Part shown: one piece after another, positions 6,641-14,918 of the stretch
Numbering within the stretch: position 1 is the stretch's first letter
How the letters are laid out: each line of letters opens with the position of its first letter
DNA from: Armatimonadota bacterium
GTDB lineage: Bacteria > Armatimonadota > Armatimonadia > Armatimonadales > Armatimonadaceae
Reading direction: 5' to 3'
Length of the DNA: 17,547 bases
Assembly (NCBI GenBank): GCA_030833025.1
Contig: JAURHZ010000013.1
Coordinates: forward strand, 1-17,547
The notes under the pieces: generated by a model
What the model was told of the DNA's origin: nothing
Database searches by the model: none
The model's input: the letters and a program-made list of their open reading frames with translations, nothing else
Translations under genes and position numbers: made by a program

Positions 6641-9034
6641 CAGCTGTACAGCTTCCTTCGCAGTGTTGACCGGGTAAACCGTAAGCTCGTTGCGAACACC
6701 AACTGGTAGCTCTTCCAGATCTTCAATGTTTCCATCTGGAATCACCACGTGGCGGATGCCAGCACCATGTGCGGCAACAAGCTTCATTGCAATGCCACCA
6801 ACAGGAATCACACGTCCTCTAAGGCTGATTTCACCTGTGACGGCCATGTCAGCACGTACGGGTACCTCTCGGTAGGCTGAGATGAGCGATATCGCCATGG
6901 CTAAACCCGCACTGGCGCCGTCTTTCTGAACCGATCCACAAGGCACGTGCACGTGCGCATCCACAGAACGGATAGATGCTCCTCCACTTGACTCAACGAG
7001 GAATGCCTTTACCCACGTCCAAGCTGTCCGTGCAGACTCCTGCATCACCGATCCCAGTTGACCTGTGATTTCAAGCGCCTGCTCACCACGAATACTTGGT
7101 AAGAGCTGACTTTCAATTTGAACCATATCACCACCACCGCTTGTGGCGACCATTCCTGTCACAGATCCAACTTCCGATTCAGGAAGAGCACGTGCCCGTG
7201 TTCGTGCTGAACGACCAAGGATACTGAGCACCAAGTCTGCCGTGACAGCACCTAGCTCTGTATTTTCTTCAACTAATCGAAGAACAAGCTGTCGCATGAT
7301 TGAGTCGATCTGCCGGCGCAGACCTCTTACTCCACCTTCATGTGTGTAATCCCGGATGATTGCCTGAACCGCTTCATCAGCAAAGCAGATGTCATGTCCA
7401 CCGAGACCACAGCGTCGAAGCGCACCAGGAACCAAGTGGCGCTGCGCGATATCCAGCTTTTCATCCTCGCTGTATGCCGCAAACTCAACCACTTCCATGC
7501 GATCCCTTAGGGCTTCTGGTATGTCATCCAAGTTGTTCGCTGTTGCAATAAATGTCACCTGCGACAGGTTTAGCGGAACATCGACGAAGTGATCATGGAA
7601 CTCATGGTTTTGTTCTGGATCGAGGACTTCGAGGAGCGCACTCGCAGGGTCTCCCCCGCGGTCTTTACCAAGTTTGTCAATTTCGTCCAGCAGAATTAGC
7701 GGATTGATAACCTTGGCTTCGCGCAGTGCTTCCGCAAAGTGACCAGGATATGCACCCGTGTACGTTCGGCGATGTCCACGGATTTCAGCTTCATCGCGTA
7801 CGCCGCCAAGTGCTATTCGAATAAATGGGATGTTGAGGACAGATGCAATCGATGTAGCAAGCGATGTCTTTCCAACACCTGGAACACCGACAAAGCAAAG
7901 AATCGGTGCAGTGTGTGCAGTACCTGCCTGCTTTCGCACAGCAAGATATTCGTAAATGCGCTTTTTAGCACTTGCAAGGCCAGAGTGACGATCCTCAAAA
8001 ATCGAACGTGCTGTCGGGATGTCAATGGTCATCGGAGCTGTGCGGGTCCAAGGCAGCGACATCAACATGTCGATTCTGTCCTTGGCTAGGGATGATTCCG
8101 TACTGCTGGTAGGAAGGCGCTCGTAGCGGGAAATCTCTTCCAAAATGACTTTACGGACCGAATCTGGAATATCTGAGTTGGATGCGAGGTTTGCAGTATG
8201 GAGATTTCCGTCATCACGTGGATCTACAACATCGAGCTCTGATTGAATCGCTTTAAGCTGTTCACGCAGAATATCCGCCCGATGCACACGTTCGAAGTCA
8301 TGATCAAGACGCTCACGAATTTGCTGGCGAACTGCACTCACGTGCTTTTCACGCATCAACAAAGCATGAATCATATTCAAACGCTTACCGGGGTCGACTT
8401 CCGTCAGGAGCGCAACTTTTTCATCAACAGATGTTGGGAGGTATGGTCCAATCTGATCTGTTATCTGTGCTGGGTCCAACGTACCTGAAACTGCCGCAAG
8501 TGCATCCGGGTGGGAGATGACGCCCTCCTCCACCAACAGCTCGAATGCTTCGACAACCAAACGAGCAAGTGCCTGCCGCTCAACAGCATCAACTTCAGAT
8601 TCCACATCAGCGATGCAATCAAATGCGGCGACCATTGTTGGCGCGGTTGCCACGTAACCTCGGACCGAGACTCTTGAACCAGCACAAAGTGTGACGCGTG
8701 CAATACCATCTTGTAGCCATGCAACATTTTCGATTGTTGCGAGGACACCGACAGTGACAAGGTTCTCAGGAGACGCTTCATCGGAAATGTCACGCTGTGT
8801 GACGAGGAGAACCTGACCATCGTGGAATTGTTGGCTCTGCTCGATGGCCCTTACGGAACGCTCACGGCTAGCAAGCAACGGAAAGTGCGCTCCGGGGAAG
8901 TAAACAGCATCCCGAACAGCAACCACTGGAAGAATAAGCCCAGTGAGGGTTTCGGTTTGTTCAGAGTCATCCAGATGAGTAACTCTAACCTCTGCGCTGA
9001 TTAGACTTGTCTGCGGGTTCAACTGTGCGTCCAT
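6626..9034 (-). CDS. lon: ATP-dependent Lon protease
   Basis: The product is 802 residues from ATG 9034. A GTG at 9043 would add MHP and is a close alternative; the weak AGAG 8 bases upstream favours the ATG slightly. The order is LonA-type: an N-terminal substrate domain starting at LPVVAVRDAVYFPG, a coiled linker, an AAA+ module with Walker A GVPGVGKT (Lys389) and Walker B LILLDEIDK, then the protease domain. The catalytic dyad is Ser708 (KDGASAG) and Lys751 (GGIAMKL). Their spacing of 43 equals that of E. coli Ser679/Lys722. It degrades misfolded and regulatory proteins in the cytosol as a hexamer. No CIRCE or other heat-shock operator is visible upstream. The last codons lie in the terminator hairpin shared with purH. 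Confidence 0.97.
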   Translation of the reverse strand: MDAQLNPQTSLISAEVRVTHLDDSEQTETLTGLILPVVAVRDAVYFPGAHFPLLASRERSVRAIEQSQQFHDGQVLLVTQRDISDEASPENLVTVGVLATIENVAWLQDGIARVTLCAGSRVSVRGYVATAPTMVAAFDCIADVESEVDAVERQALARLVVEAFELLVEEGVISHPDALAAVSGTLDPAQITDQIGPYLPTSVDEKVALLTEVDPGKRLNMIHALLMREKHVSAVRQQIRERLDHDFERVHRADILREQLKAIQSELDVVDPRDDGNLHTANLASNSDIPDSVRKVILEEISRYERLPTSSTESSLAKDRIDMLMSLPWTRTAPMTIDIPTARSIFEDRHSGLASAKKRIYEYLAVRKQAGTAHTAPILCFVGVPGVGKTSLATSIASVLNIPFIRIALGGVRDEAEIRGHRRTYTGAYPGHFAEALREAKVINPLILLDEIDKLGKDRGGDPASALLEVLDPEQNHEFHDHFVDVPLNLSQVTFIATANNLDDIPEALRDRMEVVEFAAYSEDEKLDIAQRHLVPGALRRCGLGGHDICFADEAVQAIIRDYTHEGGVRGLRRQIDSIMRQLVLRLVEENTELGAVTADLVLSILGRSARTRARALPESEVGSVTGMVATSGGGDMVQIESQLLPSIRGEQALEITGQLGSVMQESARTAWTWVKAFLVESSGGASIRSVDAHVHVPCGSVQKDGASAGLAMAISLISAYREVPVRADMAVTGEISLRGRVIPVGGIAMKLVAAHGAGIRHVVIPDGNIEDLEELPVGVRNELTVYPVNTAKEAVQLVLAQ

Positions 9035-9088
9035 GGGATGCACTCTAAGTCACGTATTTAGATGGAGTAATGATGAAAATGCCTGCTT

Positions 9089-9118
9089 TTATAAATCGGT
9101 CACTTGACGGATTTTCAA
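9089..9118 (-). promoter_or_regulatory. Candidate promoter of lon
   Basis: In the 117-bp gap upstream of lon, minus-strand TTGAAA (9118-9113) precedes TTATAA (9094-9089) by 18 bases; TATAAA, one base further on, is an alternative -10. The transcript would start near 9082, about 48 bases before the ATG. The gap holds no recognisable terminator for the PHP gene upstream. Confidence 0.45.
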
Positions 9119-9151
9119 ATTCAGTATGTGTATGAGCGTGTATTATTGGGC

Positions 9152-10330
9152 TCAAACAGAGCGAACATAAAGCGGATTTGCAAAGAACCAGGGTTTGATA
9201 AACATCGCAGAATCACCAACACCAACTCGGTAAGTATAGGCTTCGACCCGGTAGATACCCTCTTTGTCAAGCAAAAGACTGGTATGTGTGTTTCGTTCTT
9301 TATTTAGAACGATTCCATTTCTCAGAATAACAATGATTGTGTTGGATGGCACAACAATATGGAGCGTATCTCCTATACATGTTTCATCTCCGGGGAGGGC
9401 CCTTTGTTCTGTTTCGACAATAACACCACTAAGTGGCCGCACGAGATCGTAACAAATGACGCTTCTTCCATTGAACAAGGCAAGCTCTGTAGCTTGTCCT
9501 ACATCCGCGGTGCTATCAACATACACGTGGGTAGACAGAGCACAAAAGGAATCTGCGTAGCTGGGAAACTTATGCCACTTTTTGCCAATCCTTGTGATGC
9601 CGTGTGCATCGAGTGCGCCAATCCCCGCGTACCGACCATGCCTCGACAGCTCATAATCCCACCGTGCAAAAGATTCATCTGGACGGTCAATCATCCAACG
9701 GATGGCAGCGCGTAGTCCTGCCACACGCCACAGCAGAAGTACAACGGCAAGGGAGAGCAAATTAATATGGTCACGGGCAACGGTTGAGAAGTTGATGACT
9801 TCCAATCCAGTCGTCCCGGATGTGTCCCACGCATCCCACGGGTGTTTCATATCAAATGGAAGCGATATTGCCGCGATCCCCCCGGCGGATAAGACGGCAT
9901 CAATGGCAACTTGTGGCTCAAGTCGGGGTTCGATATTAAACGTTGCAGGGAGGTTTCCAGCGAGCAGGAACGCACCACCTTTGACGGTGATTTCATTCCC
10001 TACCCGCAGAAACGGTACTTTGTCGGCATACCGCTCTACGTAGCCATCTCGGGCAGCAGCAACACTGTTATGGTCCGTAAGAAAGACAAAGTCAAACTGT
10101 TCGCTTGCCGCCGCGTCCATGACATCTTCGACCGTACCCGCGCCATCCGAGTACTGAGCCGTATGACAATGAATAACACCGCGCAGCCGCTGAACATCAC
10201 TTCTGGGTATAAATGGCTCAGCCGTTATGCCATTAGGTGCATTCCAGACAAAAAAGCGTAGCTTGCGCCAGAAGCCGGACGCTCCAAGGATACGTGCGGC
10301 AATGCGTTTTTTAGCTTGTTTACTAGCCAT
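9152..10330 (-). CDS. PHP-domain metallohydrolase, CehA/McbA-like
   Basis: The product is 392 residues. The metal-binding PHP motifs are complete: HCHTAQYSDG (His54, His56), TDHN (Asp86, His87), GNEIT (Glu113), KHPW (His163) and ALDAHG (Asp241, His243). The insert after residue 175, with GLEVIN and a hydrophobic helix at about 190-205, and the beta-rich C-terminal domain ending PWFFANPLYV fit CehA/McbA-type proteins. This family hydrolyses phosphoesters or other esters with bound metals; the substrate here is unknown. The first 35 residues are basic and aromatic and may contact the membrane. The ATG at 10330 lies 15 bases after the stem of the upstream gene's terminator and has no visible ribosome site. 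Translation may therefore be leaderless, or the true start may lie further in. Confidence 0.85.
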   Translation of the reverse strand: MASKQAKKRIAARILGASGFWRKLRFFVWNAPNGITAEPFIPRSDVQRLRGVIHCHTAQYSDGAGTVEDVMDAAASEQFDFVFLTDHNSVAAARDGYVERYADKVPFLRVGNEITVKGGAFLLAGNLPATFNIEPRLEPQVAIDAVLSAGGIAAISLPFDMKHPWDAWDTSGTTGLEVINFSTVARDHINLLSLAVVLLLWRVAGLRAAIRWMIDRPDESFARWDYELSRHGRYAGIGALDAHGITRIGKKWHKFPSYADSFCALSTHVYVDSTADVGQATELALFNGRSVICYDLVRPLSGVIVETEQRALPGDETCIGDTLHIVVPSNTIIVILRNGIVLNKERNTHTSLLLDKEGIYRVEAYTYRVGVGDSAMFIKPWFFANPLYVRSV

Positions 10331-10374
10331 TTGTTAAATAGAAAAGCACCTGCTGACAATTAGTCAGCAGGTGC
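10331..10374 (-). terminator. Intrinsic terminator of the Gfo/Idh/MocA gene
   Basis: A perfect 12-bp stem (10346-10357 with 10363-10374) encloses a five-base loop, and on the minus strand it is followed by TTTTCTATTT. It starts 10 bases after the TAA stop. It is the cleanest terminator in the window and sits immediately before the PHP gene start. Confidence 0.93.
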
Positions 10375-10383
10375 CACCGTTCA

Positions 10384-11460
10384 TTAGAATGTAATCAGCT
10401 GTCCGGTCTTCGATGATTCATAAATGGCTTCAAGAATCTCGGAGACAACGAGAGCCTGATCAGGCGTTACGACAGGATCCGTGTCATTGCGGATCGCATC
10501 AATCCACTTCTGTGCTTCGATGTGCTCAGCCTTGGCCGTTGCACCATCGTAGAACGCCACTCCACCGGCTCCGAGGTCAACCTTAAGGTCATAGAGGCGG
10601 CTATTCTTTTCGCCGTTCAAGTGCAGACCGCCACGCATGTCCGCTCCAGCATCGGTTCCGTAAAGGGAACAAATGGCCTCTCCAGTCTCACGTGTGTTTA
10701 GCGCCCAGCTTGACTCAAGGAAAATTGTTGCGCCGTTTGCGAGCACAATAAATCCAAATGCGCTGTCTTCGACTGTGTACTGCTTTGGATCCCAGGGCCC
10801 CCAGGCATTGGCAGCATTTTCACGATCGGCAAGCTTGCGGTAGACAGAACCCTTAACAGACTTAACGTTGTAATTGTTCATTAACCAAAGCGTCAAGTCC
10901 AACGCATGGGTTCCGATATCGATTAGAGGACCGCCTCCCTGAGCTTCCTCATCGAGGAAGACACCCCAGGTAGGAACCGCACGTCGGCGAATTGCATGTG
11001 CCTTGGCAAAGTAGACTTCACCGAGCTCACCATCCTCAACAAGCTGCTTTAGGTACTGGCTATCTGGCCGATGACGGCTCTGATAACCAATTGTCAACTT
11101 CTTGCCGGATTCGCGTGCTACATCTCGCATTAACCGTGCACCAGCAGATGTCTTTGCCATCGGCTTTTCACACATCACGTGATTACCCGCCTGCAGCGCT
11201 GCAATGGTAATCGCATCATGCGAAATGTTTGGTGTGCAGACATGAATGACATCTACACCGCCCTCATTGAGGAGGTCCATATAGTTGGTATAGACCTTCG
11301 CACCTTGAGCTCCGAATTCTTGAGCTGCCTTTTCGGCCTTGGCTCCATCGATGTCACAGAATGCAACCTGCTCAACTCCAGCGACCGTCTTCAGGCTGGG
11401 CATATGCTTGCCGTTTGCAATACCACCGCATCCAATGATGCCGACTTTAATCGTGGACAT
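10384..11460 (-). CDS. Gfo/Idh/MocA-family NAD(P)-dependent oxidoreductase
   Basis: The product is 358 residues. The start is ATG 11460, preceded by AAAGGAG six bases upstream; the frame runs open to 11547, but that extension has no family similarity and lies across the promoter. The N-terminal Rossmann fold shows VGIIGCGGIA (residues 6-15). CEKPMA holds the conserved Lys99 of the EKP motif, and DIGTHALDL gives His185, the usual catalytic His. The family oxidises or reduces sugars, inositols and related polyols with NAD(P). Substrate cannot be read from the sequence. The gene stands alone between its own promoter and terminator, and TAA is followed at once by an in-frame TGA. A sugar dehydrogenase or a sugar-modifying enzyme are both possible. 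Confidence 0.9.
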   Translation of the reverse strand: MSTIKVGIIGCGGIANGKHMPSLKTVAGVEQVAFCDIDGAKAEKAAQEFGAQGAKVYTNYMDLLNEGGVDVIHVCTPNISHDAITIAALQAGNHVMCEKPMAKTSAGARLMRDVARESGKKLTIGYQSRHRPDSQYLKQLVEDGELGEVYFAKAHAIRRRAVPTWGVFLDEEAQGGGPLIDIGTHALDLTLWLMNNYNVKSVKGSVYRKLADRENAANAWGPWDPKQYTVEDSAFGFIVLANGATIFLESSWALNTRETGEAICSLYGTDAGADMRGGLHLNGEKNSRLYDLKVDLGAGGVAFYDGATAKAEHIEAQKWIDAIRNDTDPVVTPDQALVVSEILEAIYESSKTGQLITF

Positions 11461-11527
11461 TTGAAACTCCTTTACACACGTTTTGGTGCCACTCATACGC
11501 GACACATCGAACATGCAAAACCTTGCA

Positions 11528-11533
11528 ATTATA
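11528..11533 (-). promoter_or_regulatory. -10 box of the Gfo/Idh/MocA gene promoter
   Basis: A perfect TATAAT reads on the minus strand 68 bases before the ATG. The -35 region at the usual spacing (TCTGTT) is poor, so the promoter may need an activator or another upstream contact. It lies in the gap after proB, which has no visible terminator, so some read-through from proB is also possible. Confidence 0.5.
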
Positions 11534-11562
11534 CCAAGCAACCTCACTAGAACAGATACCGG

Positions 11563-12672
11563 TTACACGACCGCCATGTCATCTCTATGAACGACGACTG
11601 GGCCTGCGGTATACCCGAGAGCCAGCTCGATATCTGTGTCCCGGCATCCGGATATTCGCGCTAAATCACCGGCATCATAGCGTGCTATTCCAGTGGCTAT
11701 ATGCGTATCCCCACTAAAGATTCGGACGATGTCACCGCGTACAAATGAACCAAAAATCTCACCGACCCCAACGGCTAGCAGACTTGCCCCGTTACTAACG
11801 ATTCGCTCAGCTGCACCCGGGTTACAGGTGATACGAGCATCGCCCGCATTCGCTAGAATCCACCGTGTACGACCATCCTGTAAGGCAACATTTGGAACCA
11901 CCAATGTACTATCTACATCTCCGGACAGGACGGAAGCCAACTCATCCAGTGGAATGCATCCAGCGATTCGTGTCCAGATACCACCCGTTGCCGCGAGCGA
12001 TGCGGCTTCGAGTTTCGTAATCATTCCCCCAGTCCCAAGGTGAGATCCCGCACCCCCTACGCAGGAGCGAAATGAATCGATATCAGTGGCGGCCAGCGAT
12101 TTGACCAAAGTTGCCTTTGTGTCTGACCGCGGATTTGCTGTAAACAGGCCCTGAACATCAGTCCAAAGCACGACACCGGTAGCACCAACAGCAAGAGCAA
12201 CCTGAGCGGCTAGCGAATCATTGTCTCCATAGCGGATTTCATCCACGGCTACAGAATCGTTTTCATTCACAATGGGAACAACGCCAGCGTGTAGCATTGC
12301 ATAAAGAGTGTCCCGCACATTTAGGTTTGCGGTTCTACTGGAAAGCTCAGCTTTCGTAACCAGTACCTGGCCACAGACCCGGGAAATTTCAGAGAAAGCC
12401 GCCGACCAAAGGGACATCAAATGATGTTGCCCAATCGTAGCGAGGACTTGTTTTGACGTGATGTCAACTTTGTGTGCGAGTGGTTCTAGCTGACGTCGTC
12501 CAAGTGCAACAGCTCCACTTGAGACAATAACAACTTTGATTCCAGTTTCGTGGAGCCGTGCGATGGAGCGGACTATTGCACTGAAGTTTGCATCGTTGAC
12601 GGCATTGCCACTATCTGACACCAATGTGGAAGAGCCGAATTTGACAACAACAATGTCACCGCGATGTAGCAT
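11563..12672 (-). CDS. proB: Glutamate 5-kinase
   Basis: The product is 369 residues, the usual length of the two-domain enzyme. The amino-acid kinase domain shows VVVKFGSSTL (Lys11), VSSGAVALGRRQL, NENDSV, YGDNDSLAAQVA, LWTDVQGL and the GTGGMITKL segment. A C-terminal PUA domain follows from about residue 270 (RTRWILANAG, FVRGDIVRI). It phosphorylates glutamate with ATP, the first and feedback-controlled step of proline synthesis. The usual partner proA is not adjacent. The start codon overlaps the stop of the upstream gene as TGATG, and no separate ribosome site is needed if translation is coupled. It probably shares a transcript with the zinc-ribbon gene. Confidence 0.96.
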   Translation of the reverse strand: MLHRGDIVVVKFGSSTLVSDSGNAVNDANFSAIVRSIARLHETGIKVVIVSSGAVALGRRQLEPLAHKVDITSKQVLATIGQHHLMSLWSAAFSEISRVCGQVLVTKAELSSRTANLNVRDTLYAMLHAGVVPIVNENDSVAVDEIRYGDNDSLAAQVALAVGATGVVLWTDVQGLFTANPRSDTKATLVKSLAATDIDSFRSCVGGAGSHLGTGGMITKLEAASLAATGGIWTRIAGCIPLDELASVLSGDVDSTLVVPNVALQDGRTRWILANAGDARITCNPGAAERIVSNGASLLAVGVGEIFGSFVRGDIVRIFSGDTHIATGIARYDAGDLARISGCRDTDIELALGYTAGPVVVHRDDMAVV

Positions 12673-13682
12673 CAGCGTCCTAGCTGCCGCACGGTATCCA
12701 TTTCATCCGCAAAGCGCTGTTCCGAACGCAACCGATCGTATTCACCTTCAAGTGCAGCAAAAGCCGATGTAACATCTGCGAGGCTTGCACGGGCCTGAAA
12801 CGCCGATGCCGTCGATGGTGGCATCGCGAGTAGCGGATCAATCGCATCCTCAGCCGGAGCCAACCCGCTAAGGGCGAGCGTTGCTTGTTTGACGATCAGG
12901 TGCTCACGCAGAGGCCCGCAGGCATCCAAGCTCGCGATCAAGCGTTCAAGACAACGTCGTGCATCGGGATACTCCTCAAGATCGATATCCGTCCATGCCT
13001 GGAGAAACTGCTGCCCCTCATCTTCGATTTGATCCAAGGCAGACAAGCGCTTTGAACACCCTTCATGGGTCAGACGAGACCAATCGACGACGATCGGGTC
13101 TAGTCGATTCTGCCATCGGATCAGCGTCACTTCCCAAAGTTTGACGTGGTACCTGTCACGCTGTCGCGCAAGCGCATCCCCAGCCTGCATTAGTTGTTGA
13201 TGTATCCGATCCCAAGCAGCGTCGCGGCCAGCCATCGTGGATGCCCGACGCTCCCACTGTGCACGGGTTTCCGCGAGGCGCCGCTCACGATTACGCAGCT
13301 CAACCAAACGCTCACCAATACGACGCTCAATCTCACGCAGCGAAACTGTTGCTTTTGTTTTAGCTGACACGGGTTGCTGCCCCCGATCAGCACCGAGAAG
13401 AATACCAAGGGAAACGCCAACGGCGACGCCCACGGCAACGCCCACTCCCTGCATCAGAAGTGCACCAAGCACTGCCCCAATAAAGGCCCCAATCATCGCC
13501 CGGGTGGCATCGTTCATTTCAGGACCAAGGGAGAACATCCCAGACATCGCAGACATCGGTTCCGGACTACCACAATTCGGACATACCGTGTCGGTTTCCG
13601 TGACATGGTAACGACAACCAACACATTGCTTATATGTTGGTTCTTGGTGTCTCGGTTGTGGTTCCTGAGCCTGCATAGACAT
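12672..13682 (-). CDS. Zinc-ribbon, glycine-zipper and coiled-coil protein of unknown function
   Basis: I do not recognise a named family for this 336-residue protein. It opens with a four-cysteine zinc ribbon (Cys20, Cys23, Cys34, Cys37; CVGC and CPNC). Residues about 62-97 are a Gly/Ala/Val stretch with VGVAVGVAVGVSLG spacing, consistent with a glycine-zipper membrane segment or hairpin. Residues about 113-180 are a charged helix rich in Arg, Glu and Gln, likely coiled coil, followed by a helical C-terminal domain. The layout suggests a membrane-anchored cytosolic protein. The stop codon overlaps the proB start, so the two are probably translated together. The ATG at 13682 has no strong ribosome site, and an in-frame ATG at 13676 is an alternative. 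A role linked to proline metabolism would be speculation. Confidence 0.7.
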   Translation of the reverse strand: MSMQAQEPQPRHQEPTYKQCVGCRYHVTETDTVCPNCGSPEPMSAMSGMFSLGPEMNDATRAMIGAFIGAVLGALLMQGVGVAVGVAVGVSLGILLGADRGQQPVSAKTKATVSLREIERRIGERLVELRNRERRLAETRAQWERRASTMAGRDAAWDRIHQQLMQAGDALARQRDRYHVKLWEVTLIRWQNRLDPIVVDWSRLTHEGCSKRLSALDQIEDEGQQFLQAWTDIDLEEYPDARRCLERLIASLDACGPLREHLIVKQATLALSGLAPAEDAIDPLLAMPPSTASAFQARASLADVTSAFAALEGEYDRLRSEQRFADEMDTVRQLGR

Positions 13683-13731
13683 TTCTTACGTCTTTACGCC
13701 GTCCTATTGTTCCAAGTCTACCGGTTGAATA

Positions 13732-14241
13732 TCAGAGACGGTATCCAAACCCGATAGCAAATCCAGCGAAATCTCGTCCATCCTGATTCGCGGGCAGGAG
13801 GTATTGAGCTTCGATATCAAGACGACTACGGCTTATCGATACACCTACACCCAAAGCAGGTGCCGCGGTGAATCTGGATTTGTTTCCGGATGTATATGCT
13901 CCGAGTAGCCCGGCTTCGGCAAACATCGCGAGCTTGACCGGACGTTGCTCTTGCCCAAGCTGCAATGTTGCACGCAAGAATGCCGGGACAAGCAAAACTT
14001 TTGTGCCGTCAATGTCGGAACCAGAGCCGCTCATGAAGCGAATATCGGGAGAGTAGACAACATCTCGCTTCGTCCAATCAGGCCGGTTTCGTAAGCCTAT
14101 AGATGTCCACGTTGAGCCAAATGCCTCCCTTACTGCTGCATTTGATGGAACAAAAACAGAGATGTTTGGGACAGTAACAGTTGCCACCTGTTCCGATGCG
14201 TTTATGGTGAGGGCAAGCATGGAACAAAGGGGGATTAGCAT
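13732..14241 (-). CDS. Small secreted beta-strand-rich protein, possibly an outer-membrane barrel
   Basis: The product is 169 residues from ATG 14241, with AGGA 7-8 bases upstream. The first 16-20 residues (MLIPLCSMLALTINAS) resemble a short signal peptide without a positively charged start. The rest alternates hydrophobic and polar residues in strands ending in FAGFAIGFGYRL, a C-terminus like that of small outer-membrane barrels, though the last residue is Leu rather than Phe. AMFAEAGLLGAYTSG and ALGVGVSISRSRLDIEAQY look like hairpins of such a barrel. No named family is recognised. It lies 49 bases upstream of the zinc-ribbon gene with no terminator between them and may be the first gene of that cluster. 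Confidence 0.6.
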   Translation of the reverse strand: MLIPLCSMLALTINASEQVATVTVPNISVFVPSNAAVREAFGSTWTSIGLRNRPDWTKRDVVYSPDIRFMSGSGSDIDGTKVLLVPAFLRATLQLGQEQRPVKLAMFAEAGLLGAYTSGNKSRFTAAPALGVGVSISRSRLDIEAQYLLPANQDGRDFAGFAIGFGYRL

Positions 14242-14280
14242 GGATTATCCTAACGCGGTAGGCCACCCTCTGCCAGAATT

Positions 14281-14317
14281 CACAATCTTGTGGGAACAAA
14301 ACCGGCAGAAATCCGGT
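14281..14317 (+). promoter_or_regulatory. Inverted repeats in the msrB leader region
   Basis: In the 102-bp gap between two divergent genes, CACAA (14281-14285) and TTGTG (14288-14292) form a short palindrome. ACCGG (14301-14305) pairs with CCGGT (14313-14317), followed by CTTTT. The second could be a weak attenuator ahead of msrB and the first an operator. Both arms are only five bases long, so chance is a real possibility. I could not place a convincing -35/-10 pair on either strand. Confidence 0.25.
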
Positions 14318-14343
14318 CTTTTGCTACGTAGGGAGAATCACTA

Positions 14344-14889
14344 ATGCTAATCGCCGCACTTGCTATTTTGATATCTACACCTTTGTCGCTACAAACCACG
14401 CCGGGGACGACGCAGCCTCCAAGTTTGGAACGAAAGGATGTCGACTACATCCCTGATGTTATCTCCAAGATCACAAAAACGTCCGCAGAGTGGCGAAAGT
14501 CTTTGTCAGCGTCCCAGTTTCAAATCCTGCGCCAAGCTGCGACCGAACGCGCATTTGCCAACTCGTTCTGGAACAACCACACCGATGGACTCTATTCATG
14601 CGCGGGGTGTGATTTGCCGCTCTTCTATGCATCCACAAAGTTTGACAGCGGCACGGGCTGGCCCAGCTTTTATCAGCCTATCCAAAAACGGGTTGTTTCC
14701 GAACGTCGTGACCCCGATGGTGAACGTGTGGAGATTCTTTGTGCGCGTTGCGATGGGCATCTTGGCCACTTGTTTGATGATGCCAACGGCAGGTTCGGCA
14801 TCCCCAAAACGCCAACTGGTTTGCGCTACTGCATGAACAGTGGATCGATGCGCTTTCGTAAAAAGTTAGCGGACCAGCCAAAGCCCTAG
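14344..14889 (+). CDS. msrB: Exported peptide-methionine (R)-S-oxide reductase
   Basis: The product is 181 residues, with GGGAGA about 8 bases before the ATG. The start MLIAALAILISTPLSLQ is hydrophobic and reads as a signal peptide or membrane anchor. This suggests repair of oxidised methionine in the periplasm or at the cell surface rather than in the cytosol. The MsrB core from about residue 44 is complete: zinc-binding CAGC (Cys86, Cys89) and CARC (Cys133, Cys136), GTGWPSF, DGHLGHLFDD, and RYCMNSGSMRF with catalytic Cys163. The position that holds the resolving Cys in many MsrB (SGCGWPSF) is Thr104 here, so regeneration must use another Cys or an external thiol partner. There is no MsrA fusion or adjacent msrA. 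Confidence 0.94.
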   Translation: MLIAALAILISTPLSLQTTPGTTQPPSLERKDVDYIPDVISKITKTSAEWRKSLSASQFQILRQAATERAFANSFWNNHTDGLYSCAGCDLPLFYASTKFDSGTGWPSFYQPIQKRVVSERRDPDGERVEILCARCDGHLGHLFDDANGRFGIPKTPTGLRYCMNSGSMRFRKKLADQPKP

Positions 14890-14890
14890 G

Positions 14891-14912
14891 CGGACGTTGG
14901 CCAGTCCGTTTT
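14891..14912 (+). terminator. Hairpin terminator of msrB
   Basis: CGGAC (14891-14895) pairs with GTCCG (14904-14908) and is followed by TTTT. It starts two bases after the msrB stop. The stem is short. An alternative pairing of GGAC and GCCAA from inside the msrB end with TTGGC and GTCC is also possible. On the minus strand no T run follows, so it is unlikely to serve ilvD. Confidence 0.55.
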
Positions 14913-14918
14913 GGATGA

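Noticed and set aside
9034..9048. TTAGAGTGC near the lon start, reminiscent of a CIRCE heat-shock half site
   Set aside because: It lacks the TTAGCACTC sequence and the second half at the required 9-base spacing.
14233..14352. Perfect 9-bp inverted repeat (GATTAGCAT / ATGCTAATC) covering the start codons of the two divergent genes
   Set aside because: Both arms are the first codons (Met-Leu-Ile) of two signal-like sequences, and the spacing of 102 bases is unlike a single operator. Coincidence is likelier.
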